14,988 nt of DNA from AM-2324 sp042091035 (GTDB lineage Bacteria > Bacteroidota > Bacteroidia > Chitinophagales > Saprospiraceae): NCBI GenBank assembly GCA_042091035.1, contig JBELIG010000062.1, positions 1 to 14,988 of the forward strand, in the 5' to 3' direction. A program made the translations under genes and the position numbers. The notes below the pieces were generated by a model. The model did not search any database. It had not been told where the DNA came from and saw only the letters and a program-made list of their open reading frames with translations. Below are positions 1 through 7,473 of this stretch, piece after piece; the stretch's first letter is position 1; each line of letters starts with the position of its first letter.

Positions 1-104
1 TTTTCTAGGACCTCTTCCCAAGTTCCTTCTACAAAGGAGATTTGAGATTGTCCAATTAGCTGAACGCCTAAAAAGCAGAAAAGAATAATTAAATAGTTTT
101 TCAT
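1..104 (-). CDS. Exported thioredoxin-like protein, N-terminus only (cut by left edge)
   Basis: Only about 34 codons are inside the window. The product starts MKNYLIILFCFLGVQLIGQS, a hydrophobic signal peptide with likely signal peptidase I cleavage near GQS, then QISFVEGTWEEVLE. That segment aligns with IDFFEGSYEEALALAKEE directly after the signal peptide of the next gene upstream (133-1263), which goes on to a CGPC thioredoxin fold. I infer that this is a tandem paralog of that protein. It starts 28 bases after its neighbour's stop codon on the same strand, so it is probably the fourth gene of the same transcript. The active site lies outside the window, so the redox function is not shown directly. 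Confidence 0.7.
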   Translation of the reverse strand, partial: MKNYLIILFCFLGVQLIGQSQISFVEGTWEEVLE

Positions 105-132
105 TTATAGTAAGTATTAAAGTAGTGATCTA

Positions 133-1263
133 CTACTGATTTAAAGCATCCAATATAAGCTCGACCTCCTGAATCCTTTTTGTATAGTTCGAGTTTGCAC
201 TGTATTCATTGTAGGTAACGAGTAAATCATGATAGTGTTGCCAATTGGATAGACTTTCTTCCAATTCTACAGCCTCCTCCGCTAGTTTGAGTGCATAATC
301 TTCAAAATCTCTAAAATCATGTGCATATACATCCAATTCCTTGGACCACTTAATTTTTGCTTCAGCATCCTCCTTGAGGCAAGACTTATTGAGTTTTTTG
401 ATAAGGCTAAGCATCTTTTCGTAGGCATCTCTGTCACGCTCAAATCGGATAGAAGACTCCAACTCAAAACGCAGGGCATCCTTTTTAGGCGCATGCCTTG
501 CATACTTTTCATGGGCCTCCTCTAATAGATCCTGAGAGTCGTATTCTAAGGCCTTTTTCATCGTATTGGTGCAAGCCGACTTGATTTTCTTTTGCACAGC
601 TTCTTTGCCATACATAGCAATTAGTTTATCCTTATGTTTTTCAAATAAGCTAAAAATCCTGGAATCACAGGCTACATTTGCCTCATAGATAAAGGAGAGA
701 TTGAAGTCTGTGCTCAAGTCTTTCTGCGTGATCAAATACTTATTAGAAATTGGCAATGAATTCTTATTGGAAGCATTCAGTGCCTTTATGTATTCTAGAA
801 TAAATGCAGGGTCTCTCTCCCCGGCTTCGTAATCTGCAGCATAGTCAGTTGAAACATCAAACTTAGACAAGGCCAATCCACCAGCACCGATCAAACCAGC
901 TCCATTCTGACCACCAACGATCTTGTGGACTAGATTTTCTTCACCATCTATAAAAAAGAGTGTAGGATATGCTGATACAGAGAAGGAACGCTTGAAAGCT
1001 GTTGCCTCCTTTTTTTCCATATCCAGTTTCAAGTTTATGAAATTGGAGTTGTAGTAATCCCCAACCTCCTGCTGAGTAAATACATTCTTTGCCATTACTT
1101 TACAGGGGCCACACCAAGAGGCATAGGCGTCAATAAATATAATCTTGCGTTCTTCCTTCGCCAGGGCAAGGGCCTCTTCGTAGCTTCCTTCGAAAAAGTC
1201 TATCCCTGCAAACATCGGCATTTGAAGACCGAACCAAAGGCTGATTATCACTAATATTCTCAT
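133..1263 (-). CDS. Secreted thioredoxin-fold protein with long helical C-terminal region
   Basis: The 376-residue product has an N-terminal signal peptide (about residues 1-19) followed by a thioredoxin domain at about 22-135. The active site is W50-C51-G-P-C54 in the context DAYASWCGPCK, and the cis-proline is P100 in SAYPTLFFIDG. This is the arrangement of exported thioredoxin/DsbD-C-terminal-like proteins that reduce or shuffle disulfides in the periplasm. Residues 140-376 are charged and predicted helical, with no domain I recognise; they may bind a partner or form degenerate TPR-like helices. The gene begins two bases after the stop of the TPR gene upstream, so co-transcription is very likely. 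The first ATG is kept because it gives a complete signal peptide. The fold assignment is strong; the substrate is unknown. Confidence 0.85.
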   Translation of the reverse strand: MRILVIISLWFGLQMPMFAGIDFFEGSYEEALALAKEERKIIFIDAYASWCGPCKVMAKNVFTQQEVGDYYNSNFINLKLDMEKKEATAFKRSFSVSAYPTLFFIDGEENLVHKIVGGQNGAGLIGAGGLALSKFDVSTDYAADYEAGERDPAFILEYIKALNASNKNSLPISNKYLITQKDLSTDFNLSFIYEANVACDSRIFSLFEKHKDKLIAMYGKEAVQKKIKSACTNTMKKALEYDSQDLLEEAHEKYARHAPKKDALRFELESSIRFERDRDAYEKMLSLIKKLNKSCLKEDAEAKIKWSKELDVYAHDFRDFEDYALKLAEEAVELEESLSNWQHYHDLLVTYNEYSANSNYTKRIQEVELILDALNQ

Positions 1264-1265
1264 AA

Positions 1266-1799
1266 TTATCGTTGCTTGTTATCTTTTTTAAATTGCTTCA
1301 AAAGATCCGTATCACTCTGTCCCAGCTGACTCAATAACAAGCTGGCATTGCTATTTAATTCATGCGCTGGATACTTATTTATAAAGGATTCATATTTTGT
1401 CTTTGCCAAGGCATCTTGACCCATTTTAGTGTCTAGCACAAACCCTTGAAAGAACAAGGCTCTTGGCTTTAAGGCATGCGCTGGATATTGTATGATCAGT
1501 TGTTCCCATAGTTGTAGGGAACGATCGTAAGTAGCGAGTCCTACGCTCACATCTCCCGCCCTAAATAAGAGTTCAGGAACTTGTTCACAGTTTGCATATG
1601 ATTTGGAGAGTTGTTCGACCAAGTCAATGTAGCGATTTGCAGCTTCAGTATCATCATTTACATCTTCAGCATCTTGAAGGATCTCATCCAAGATATGGAT
1701 ACTATCCAATAATTCTTGTTGATCCAAGGCCTGTTGAGCTTGTAAACTTTTGAAACAGGAAATACATACTAAAAAGAGAATGAGCAGAGGTCGATACAT
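1266..1799 (-). CDS. Exported TPR-repeat protein
   Basis: The 177-residue product starts with a signal peptide (MYRPLLILFLVCISCFKSLQAQQ) with a likely signal peptidase I site after AQA. The cysteines there do not form a good lipobox. The mature part is helical. Two TPR-like helix pairs lie at about 74-107 and 111-145, each ending in the same YPAH turn (105-108 and 143-146), the spacing seen in BamD/YbgF-like outer-envelope TPR proteins. It follows the GH25 gene by 21 bases and precedes the thioredoxin gene by two bases, so it probably belongs to the same transcript. TPRs mediate protein contacts, and a scaffold role for its exported neighbours is plausible but inferred. No enzymatic motif is visible. 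Confidence 0.75.
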   Translation of the reverse strand: MYRPLLILFLVCISCFKSLQAQQALDQQELLDSIHILDEILQDAEDVNDDTEAANRYIDLVEQLSKSYANCEQVPELLFRAGDVSVGLATYDRSLQLWEQLIIQYPAHALKPRALFFQGFVLDTKMGQDALAKTKYESFINKYPAHELNSNASLLLSQLGQSDTDLLKQFKKDNKQR

Positions 1800-1820
1800 G
1801 ATTCTATATTTTCAGTAAAA

Positions 1821-2546
1821 CTAGGGAGCAACCAATTCAATTGCTTCCTGCTCATAGTTGGATTGGATGGTCATATCTTTCAATTCCTCTAAACTTCCAC
1901 TAAACACATTGAAATCAATATATCCTTCTACACCATCTAGATTGCCCTTGTTTCCATACTGCCAAAACTTCCATTCTGAATTGACCAGATTCGGTTCAAA
2001 GAATCTATTATATCTTGCTATCCAAAGCGGATAGGCATTGAATTTGCCTTGCAATGTTTTATTAAAGAACTTCTGATAGGTGTACAATACAGGTTTTACC
2101 TGATAATAATCCTCTGCTAGGGTCAACCAACGCTGCACTCTTGCAGTCAATGAATCATCTGATACGCCATCATAAACTTCAACATCCAGGATTGGAGGCA
2201 TATCCCCAACCATAAGGCTGGTATGATTTTTATAATTCTCAAACTGTGTCTTTACATCTAAGGTTGGTCGAAAGAAATGGTAAGCACCACGGACCATGTT
2301 GGCCTTTTTGGATAAGGACCAGTTTTTATTGAACATGCTATCCTTAAACTCTAAGCCTTCCGTAGATTTGATGAAAGCAAAGCTAATATTTTGTTCAGCA
2401 ACCAAATTCCAATCTACCTGTTTTTGATAGTGCGAAACATCAATACCCTGAATGGAATAATCATTCTTTCGTTTCGTATCCACCTGACACGAAATAATAG
2501 TAAGACCTGCTAAAAAAAGCAGAATTGTTTTGGATAGGTTCAACAT
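1821..2546 (-). CDS. GH25 family muramidase-like lipoprotein
   Basis: The 241-residue product has a lipoprotein signal (LTIISC, lipid-anchored Cys20), so it should be tethered in the envelope. The rest is one glycoside hydrolase family 25 domain (Chalaropsis-type lysozyme), which cleaves the MurNAc-GlcNAc linkage of peptidoglycan. Visible landmarks are GIDVSHYQ (D36), FAFIKSTEG (56-64), GAYHFFRP (87-94), the catalytic DVE pair D121/E123 in PPILDVEVYDG, the LYTYQKFF strand, PLWIARY (173-179), and WQYG...GYIDFNVF with D211. All key acidic positions are kept, so an active enzyme is expected. Its length fits the family without extra wall-binding domains. It is the first gene of a minus-strand run with TPR and thioredoxin genes. 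It could act in wall remodelling or be aimed at other bacteria; the sequence does not decide between these. Confidence 0.9.
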   Translation of the reverse strand: MLNLSKTILLFLAGLTIISCQVDTKRKNDYSIQGIDVSHYQKQVDWNLVAEQNISFAFIKSTEGLEFKDSMFNKNWSLSKKANMVRGAYHFFRPTLDVKTQFENYKNHTSLMVGDMPPILDVEVYDGVSDDSLTARVQRWLTLAEDYYQVKPVLYTYQKFFNKTLQGKFNAYPLWIARYNRFFEPNLVNSEWKFWQYGNKGNLDGVEGYIDFNVFSGSLEELKDMTIQSNYEQEAIELVAP

Positions 2547-2601
2547 AAACTTTACAATAAAATCGCTTTATTCCTTAACAAGCAAGATATTTTGTGGACA
2601 G

Positions 2602-2621
2602 CAAATCTAGCATATATATGC
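2602..2621 (-). promoter_or_regulatory. Candidate promoter -7 element and adjacent palindrome for the GH25 operon
   Basis: On the minus strand TAGATTTG (2602-2609) matches the Bacteroidota -7 consensus TAnnTTTG and lies about 55 bases upstream of the GH25 start. No clear TTG is found at the expected -33 distance. Immediately upstream of the -7 element is a perfect 12-base palindrome, GCATATATATGC (2610-2621), in the promoter spacer, where a repressor or activator could bind. The palindrome is AT-rich and could be chance. Confidence 0.4.
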
Positions 2622-2700
2622 CCTAGAAAACATCTATTTTTGATAAGGATTCAGTAAAAATACGTAATTAACCAAATTAATGTTGTCCGACAAGTTAAAA

Positions 2701-2727
2701 TTGACTGATTTTTTATGCTTAATTTCG
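2701..2727 (+). promoter_or_regulatory. Weak candidate promoter directly abutting the aminotransferase start
   Basis: TTG (2701-2703) and TAATTTCG (2720-2727, one mismatch to TAnnTTTG) are separated by 16 bases, shorter than the usual 19 or so. If used, transcription would begin at or within a base or two of the ATG at 2732, giving a leaderless or nearly leaderless message. No Shine-Dalgarno sequence precedes this start, which fits. The evidence is weak because spacing and consensus are both imperfect. Confidence 0.25.
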
Positions 2728-2731
2728 CTTC

Positions 2732-3922
2732 ATGCTAAATACTAGACAACTCTTCTTAAAACATATGGCACCTACTAGTTCTTTTCCATTGATGTTGGAA
2801 ATAGAGACTTCAGAAGGTGTGTATCTTATAAAACCTGACGGTACAAAGATGATGGATCTCATCTCTGGAATTGGTGTTTCTAATATTGGACACAGGCATC
2901 CTGCCGTGATCCAAGCAATTAAAGACCAATTGGATAAATACCTGCATACCATGGTTTACGGGGAATATGTACTTGCCCCACAAGTAGAATTAGCAACTTT
3001 ACTAACAGCGCAACTACCAGAACAACTCAATAGTGTTTATTATGTAAACTCCGGAAGTGAAGCCACCGAAGGAGCTATGAAGCTTGCAAAGCGTAAAACA
3101 GGACGAGCAGAGATTGTTGCCTGTAAAAAGGCCTACCACGGTTCTACTCAAGGTGCAGCTTCCTTAATGAACCCAACGGACTATACCCGAGCATTTTATC
3201 CATTACTACCTGGTATAGCACACATCGAGTATAATGTATTTGAGGACCTGTCTACTATCACAGAAAAGACCGCTGCAGTTATTATTGAAACCGTTCAAGG
3301 CGAATGGGGCGTAAGAAAACCAGAAGCCTGCTACTTAAGAGCAGTCCGAGAGCGCTGCACAGAAGTTGGTGCTCTTTTGATCTTCGATGAAATCCAAGCT
3401 GGATACGGCCGAACAGGAAGCCTTTGGGCATTTGAGCAATACAATGTAATACCCGATATACTTTTATTAGCAAAAGGAATGGGTGGCGGTATGCCAATTG
3501 GAGCTTTTATCAGTAGCCAAGAGAATATGCGTGCGCTATCTGAAGATCCAATACTGGGACATATCACTACTTTTGGAGGACACCCAGTGAATTGTGCAGC
3601 AGCGGTTGCCTGCTTAAAAACTATCCTGGATGAAAAATTAGTCGAGGGAGTTAAAGAAAAAGAAACGCATTTCAGAACCTTACTAAAGCATCCTCTAATC
3701 AAGGATTTTAGATCTGCAGGTCTTCTCATGGCCATGGAATTAGACAGTTTTGACCGGGTGCAAATGGTCATTGATTATTGCCTCAAAAATGGCCTTATTG
3801 TCGACTGGTTTTTATTCAATACAGAGTCCGTTCGCATCGCTCCTCCACTAATTATCACAAAAAAAGAAATCGAAAAGGCTTGTTCAATAATTTTAAAGGC
3901 ACTTGACTACGCCAACAATTAG
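2732..3922 (+). CDS. Class III PLP-dependent aminotransferase (aspartate aminotransferase family)
   Basis: The 396-residue product is a full-length class III (fold type I) aminotransferase, in the group of acetylornithine, 4-aminobutyrate and ornithine aminotransferases. It should move an amino group between an amine or omega-amino acid and a 2-oxo acid in the cytoplasm. Landmarks are DLISGIGVSNIGHRHP (42-57), the phosphate-binding NSGSEATEG (106-114), the cofactor-orienting aspartate D219 in LIFDEIQAGYGRTG, and the Schiff-base lysine K248 in LLLAKGMGGGMPIGAF. The start MLNTRQLFLKHMAPTS fits related Bacteroidota proteins, which open with a similar RxLFxxHxAxTS segment, so the first ATG is preferred over the internal Met12. 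The gene stands alone between divergent and downstream promoters. The substrate cannot be read from sequence, so no gene symbol is given. Confidence 0.9.
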   Translation: MLNTRQLFLKHMAPTSSFPLMLEIETSEGVYLIKPDGTKMMDLISGIGVSNIGHRHPAVIQAIKDQLDKYLHTMVYGEYVLAPQVELATLLTAQLPEQLNSVYYVNSGSEATEGAMKLAKRKTGRAEIVACKKAYHGSTQGAASLMNPTDYTRAFYPLLPGIAHIEYNVFEDLSTITEKTAAVIIETVQGEWGVRKPEACYLRAVRERCTEVGALLIFDEIQAGYGRTGSLWAFEQYNVIPDILLLAKGMGGGMPIGAFISSQENMRALSEDPILGHITTFGGHPVNCAAAVACLKTILDEKLVEGVKEKETHFRTLLKHPLIKDFRSAGLLMAMELDSFDRVQMVIDYCLKNGLIVDWFLFNTESVRIAPPLIITKKEIEKACSIILKALDYANN

Positions 3923-4026
3923 TAGGTAAACCACCCCAAAAACCAAACAATCTTCTAAGATTCTCTAGGCCAAAATGTTGAAATTATAAACACTTGAAAA
4001 CCAATTAAATTTTTTACAAAAAAGCC

Positions 4027-4056
4027 TTGCAATATGTTTCAAATTACTTACCTTTG
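4027..4056 (+). promoter_or_regulatory. Bacteroidota-type promoter for atpDC
   Basis: TTG at 4027-4029 and an exact TACCTTTG (TAnnTTTG) at 4049-4056 are separated by 19 bases, the standard -33/-7 layout of the Bacteroidota housekeeping sigma factor. Transcription should begin near 4062-4064, leaving an untranslated leader of about 40 bases before atpD. The rest of the 182-base gap after the aminotransferase is AT-rich with nothing else recognised. Confidence 0.75.
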
Positions 4057-4104
4057 AGCCGAATTTTGAGAATCCAATAATCAATTAATATAGTATTTAG
4101 GATT

Positions 4105-5625
4105 ATGGCAAATATCGGTCGCGTAAAGCAAGTAATCGGACCAGTTGTGGACGTAAGTTTTGACGGTGAAGGGTCTAAATTACCAGAAATTTTCAGTGCA
4201 TTAACCATCAACAGAAAGAATGGTGAAACACTTATACTAGAAGTTCAACAACACCTTGGTGAATCATCTGTGAGAGCAATCTCGATGGATTCTACGGAAG
4301 GTCTAGTAAGGGGTGAAGAAGTAACTGACACAGGTGCTCCTATTTCAATGCCAGTAGGTGATGAAATTCGTGGCCGTCTGTTCAACGTGGTAGGTCAAGC
4401 AATTGACGGTATTGGACAAATTGAAAACAATTTGGCTCCAAGACCAATCCACTCTGCTCCTCCAACCTATGAGAACTTAACCACTCAGAAAGAGGTACTT
4501 TTCACAGGTATCAAAGTTATTGACCTTATTGAACCTTACATGAAAGGTGGTAAGATTGGTCTTTTCGGTGGTGCAGGTGTAGGTAAGACTGTATTGATCA
4601 TGGAATTGATTAACAACATTGCAAAGGGATACGAAGGTATTTCTGTATTTGCAGGTGTTGGTGAGCGTACACGTGAAGGAAATGACCTTCTTCGTGAGAT
4701 GCTTGAAGCAAACGTAATTAAGTATGGCGAAGGTTTCCTTCATTCTATGGAAGAAGGTGGCTGGGATCTATCAAAAGTTGATAAAGCTGCATTAGTAGAT
4801 TCACAAGCAACGCTTGTGTTCGGTCAGATGAATGAGCCTCCAGGTGCACGTGCACGTGTGGCACTTTCAGGACTTACTATTGCAGAGTACTACCGTGATG
4901 GTGATCTTTCAGATCCTAATGGCGGTCGTGATATCCTATTCTTTATTGATAATATCTTCCGATTCACTCAGGCAGGTTCTGAGGTATCAGCACTTCTTGG
5001 ACGTATGCCTTCAGCGGTAGGTTACCAACCTACACTGGCAACGGAGATGGGTCTGATGCAGGAGCGTATTACATCGACGAAGCGTGGTTCTATTACATCT
5101 GTACAAGCGGTATACGTACCTGCGGATGATTTAACGGATCCAGCTCCAGCGACAACATTTGCGCACCTTGATGCAACAACGGTACTTTCTCGTAAGTTGG
5201 CAGCTATTGGTATTTACCCAGCGGTAGATCCACTAGATTCAACTTCTCGTATCCTTGATCCAGACATCATCGGTGAAGAGCACTATCAGATGGCACAAGA
5301 TGTAATCAATATTCTTCAGCGCTATAATGAGCTTCAGGATATTATTGCCATCCTAGGTATGGAAGAACTTTCAGAAGAAGATAAGACAGCTGTACACCGT
5401 GCACGTCGTATCCAAAGATTCCTTTCTCAGCCGTTCCATGTAGCGACTCAGTTTACAGGTATCGAAGGTGTTTTAGTACCTATCGAAGAAACAATCCGTG
5501 GATTTAAAATGATCCTTAACGGTGAGGTTGATCAGTACCCAGAGGCAGCATTTAACCTGAAAGGTAATATCGACGAGGTAATCGAAGCTGGTAAGAAATT
5601 GTTAGCAGAAGCTGCTAACGCATAA
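4105..5625 (+). CDS. atpD: F1Fo ATP synthase subunit beta
   Basis: The 506-residue product is the catalytic beta subunit of the membrane-bound F1Fo ATP synthase, which makes ATP from ADP and phosphate using an ion gradient. Visible landmarks are the N-terminal barrel (GRVKQVIGPVVDV), Walker A GGAGVGKT (155-162, K161), the catalytic glutamate E187 in GERTREGNDL, Walker B DILFFIDNIFRF (276-287, D282), the family signature PAVDPLDSTS (372-381) and the EELSEED lever (420-426) that contacts gamma. The start MANIGRVKQVIG is the family norm. It is slightly longer than the E. coli protein. It sits with atpC only; the Fo and alpha/gamma/delta genes are not here, as is common in several Bacteroidota orders. 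Codon use favours GGT/CGT, consistent with high expression. Confidence 0.99.
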   Translation: MANIGRVKQVIGPVVDVSFDGEGSKLPEIFSALTINRKNGETLILEVQQHLGESSVRAISMDSTEGLVRGEEVTDTGAPISMPVGDEIRGRLFNVVGQAIDGIGQIENNLAPRPIHSAPPTYENLTTQKEVLFTGIKVIDLIEPYMKGGKIGLFGGAGVGKTVLIMELINNIAKGYEGISVFAGVGERTREGNDLLREMLEANVIKYGEGFLHSMEEGGWDLSKVDKAALVDSQATLVFGQMNEPPGARARVALSGLTIAEYYRDGDLSDPNGGRDILFFIDNIFRFTQAGSEVSALLGRMPSAVGYQPTLATEMGLMQERITSTKRGSITSVQAVYVPADDLTDPAPATTFAHLDATTVLSRKLAAIGIYPAVDPLDSTSRILDPDIIGEEHYQMAQDVINILQRYNELQDIIAILGMEELSEEDKTAVHRARRIQRFLSQPFHVATQFTGIEGVLVPIEETIRGFKMILNGEVDQYPEAAFNLKGNIDEVIEAGKKLLAEAANA

Positions 5626-5648
5626 TTGAAAATCCGAATATCACTGAT

Positions 5649-5900
5649 ATGAATATATCTGTATTAACTCCGGACAAGGAAATATTTGATGGTACAATAT
5701 CATCTGTAATAGTACCCGGTACAAATGGAATGTTTCAGATACTAGAAAACCACGCAGCCATAGTTTCATCACTAGGCGCTGGGCAAGTAAGTATCACTAA
5801 GACCGATGGTCAGAAAATGAACTTCACCATAACAAAGGGTTTCATTGAAGTAAACAACAATGTTGTTGCCCTTCTTGTACAAGGAGTTGAAGGTGTTTAA
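5649..5900 (+). CDS. atpC: F1Fo ATP synthase subunit epsilon, short form
   Basis: This 83-residue protein is the epsilon subunit of the central stalk, linking gamma to the c-ring. It contains the N-terminal beta-sandwich only: MNISVLTPDKEIFDGTISSV, VPGTNGMFQILENHAAIVSSLGAG and the closing GFIEVNNNVVALLVQ. The C-terminal helical hairpin of the roughly 138-residue E. coli protein, which can insert into the rotor and inhibit hydrolysis, is absent. Short epsilons are frequent in Bacteroidota, so this is probably natural and not a truncation. It follows atpD by 23 bases without an evident ribosome binding site and is surely co-transcribed. The stop codon sits inside a small hairpin that may begin termination. 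Confidence 0.95.
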   Translation: MNISVLTPDKEIFDGTISSVIVPGTNGMFQILENHAAIVSSLGAGQVSITKTDGQKMNFTITKGFIEVNNNVVALLVQGVEGV

Positions 5901-5910
5901 CACACCTTTT
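5890..5910 (+). terminator. Small hairpin overlapping the atpC stop codon
   Basis: AAGGTGT (5890-5896) pairs perfectly with ACACCTT (5902-5908) around the loop TTAAC, followed by a short T-rich tail. The loop contains the TAA stop of atpC. It could serve as a first, weak intrinsic terminator just ahead of the stronger hairpin at 5923. Confidence 0.45.
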
Positions 5911-5922
5911 ATTTAGGAAAAG

Positions 5923-5960
5923 AAAAAAAGACTGGCCATTCATTTGGTCAGTCTTTTTTT
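5923..5960. terminator. Bidirectional intrinsic terminator between atpC and pepP
   Basis: Arms 5923-5938 and 5945-5960 form a 16-pair stem (GACTGGCCA with TGGTCAGTC plus seven A-T pairs, one G-U wobble) around the loop TTCATT. The A7 on one side and T7 on the other give a U-tract in either direction, so it can end both the atpDC transcript and the long minus-strand operon. It overlaps the pepP stop codon (5959-5961) by two bases. Confidence 0.85.
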
Positions 5961-7085
5961 ATGCACCCATAAGTTCCTCTATCTCATCTGGTTCAATGGG
6001 AATAGAGTCGGAAAGAACCGTTGCGCCTGATTCTGTAATCAGAATATCATTCTCCAATCGAATTCCAAAACCTTCCTTTGGTAGATATATTGCAGGCTCT
6101 AAAGCAAGGACCATTCCTTTTGAGAAAAACTCTGAATCGGATTTATTATCGTGCACCTCTANNNNNNNNNNNNNNNNNNNNNNNNNNNNNNNNNNNNNNN
6201 NNNNNNNNNNNNNNNNNNNNNNNNNNNNNNNNNNNNNNNNNNNNNNNNNNNNNNNNNNNNNACAGGAAAGACACGTGTGATATCTGCATTGTAATTCGCA
6301 TAACTTGCCCCCACATCCATAAGCAATAAATCACCATCCTTACATGTGGCAGTATTCACATCATAATGCAGGATATTGCTACGGATTCCACTAGCTATAA
6401 TAGGCGGATAAGCAAAGCCACTCGCCTGCTCCACAGCAAAGGTGTAATTCAATTGAGCCTCAAGTTCATATTCCTTAACCCCGGGTTTAATCTTAGGGAT
6501 GACTGCCCGCAATCCGGCATTCGTAATACCAACTGCCCGCCGAATCAAGGCCTGCTCTAAAGAAGATTTGACACAACGAAACTTTTCAATTCGCTGATCC
6601 AATGAAAAGGAAGTTTTGGAGCTTAATATCTGCTGATAAGTACTAAGGGGTAAAAGACTTACTTGGACTGGGTCCTCAGGAAAACTTGTATGAATACGAA
6701 TCGCTTGACTGGTATAAGTTTGAAGACTCAACTGCAGCTTATCCATAGAAGAATAACTTAAAAATTGTTTTTGCTGGAGTATTGAATTAATAAATTCCAT
6801 CCTTCCGGTCCAGATGTGATACAAGGATGCTTCCCCCGGTAAAAACAAGATCTCTTCCTTTATTTTCTTTTGATCATCCAGAAGCAATAGGTATGCACAA
6901 TCTGCAATATCAACACCAGTCATGTAGAAGAAATCTGGTCTCTGCAAAAATGGATATACAATATCTTTTGCTTTAGGAACGCTGGTGTTGCCCAACATAA
7001 ATACCATAGCACCCGCCTCTAGGTTTTCGAGCAATTGTACTCGATTCTTTTTAAAGAATACAGGTGCTATTGTATCATATCTCAT
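5959..7085 (-). CDS. pepP: Xaa-Pro aminopeptidase (aminopeptidase P, M24B), interrupted by an assembly gap
   Basis: This enzyme removes an N-terminal residue preceding proline, using two metal ions. The upstream part (274 residues plus a Val started by GT) carries the AMP_N domain (MRYDTIAPVFFKKNR...) and the first two metal ligands D257 and D268 in MDVGASYANYNADITRVFP, spaced 11 as in E. coli PepP. After the N run the protein resumes EVHDNKS..., with the glutamate ligands in GMVLALEPAIYLP and GIRLENDILITESG. The metal-binding histidine region falls in the gap. Against E. coli PepP as I recall it, about 80 residues are missing. The two parts are in different frames across exactly 100 N, which only means that the N count is arbitrary. 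It is the last gene of the minus-strand run, 10 bases after the DUF1232 gene. Confidence 0.92.
6162..6261. other. Assembly gap (100 N) inside pepP
   Basis: Exactly 100 N. The flanking pepP codons need a missing length of 2 modulo 3, whereas 100 is 1 modulo 3. Homology suggests about 240 missing bases. The run is a placeholder. Confidence 0.95.
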
Positions 7086-7095
7086 AGGCAGCTGA

Positions 7096-7473
7096 TTATT
7101 GAATCTTTAGGTTCACATCACCTTCAAAATCGAGGTTCCAAGATTCCAATTTATCTTTGGCTTGAGTTTTGACGGCTGGATTGATATAGGCTGCTAAGGT
7201 ACCAACTGCAACGGCGAGCAGCTTTAGGTCATCTGTGTATCCTAGGACAGGAGTAAGATCAGGAATAAGATCGATTGGAGATATAAAATATCCAACCACC
7301 CCTATAATAATGTTCTTTGCCCATCTTGGCGTATCTGTTCGTTTGTATGCAAAGTATAACAACAAGACCGAGTAAACGCCCTTGCTTCCTATTTGCTTGC
7401 CAAAACGCCCTATTTTATGCCACAGCTTAGGTTCTGAAAAGGATTTTTTATGCTTGTTTGTGTCCATCATCAT
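7096..7473 (-). CDS. DUF1232 (YkvA-like) small membrane protein
   Basis: The 125-residue product contains the DUF1232 hallmark SPIDLIPDLTPVLGYTDD (65-82) in a hydrophobic setting, with predicted membrane segments at about 53-68 and 83-97 and a basic N-terminus. Proteins of this family are small, widespread and of unknown biochemical role. The start is uncertain among three consecutive ATGs (7473, 7470, 7467). Each overlaps the end of the preceding gene by 20-26 bases, so translational coupling is likely. It is followed by pepP after 10 bases. Nothing links it functionally to the transporter block beyond co-directional packing. Confidence 0.85.
   Translation of the reverse strand: MMMDTNKHKKSFSEPKLWHKIGRFGKQIGSKGVYSVLLLYFAYKRTDTPRWAKNIIIGVVGYFISPIDLIPDLTPVLGYTDDLKLLAVAVGTLAAYINPAVKTQAKDKLESWNLDFEGDVNLKIQ

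Noticed and set aside
3949..3962. Inverted repeat AATCTTCTAAGATT after the aminotransferase as a terminator
   Set aside because: The stem is only five A/T-rich pairs around a four-base loop and has no following T-tract.
4477..4743. 88-residue open frame on the minus strand inside atpD
   Set aside because: It lies antisense to a fully conserved atpD coding region, with no recognisable domain or start signal; it is a shadow of the real gene.
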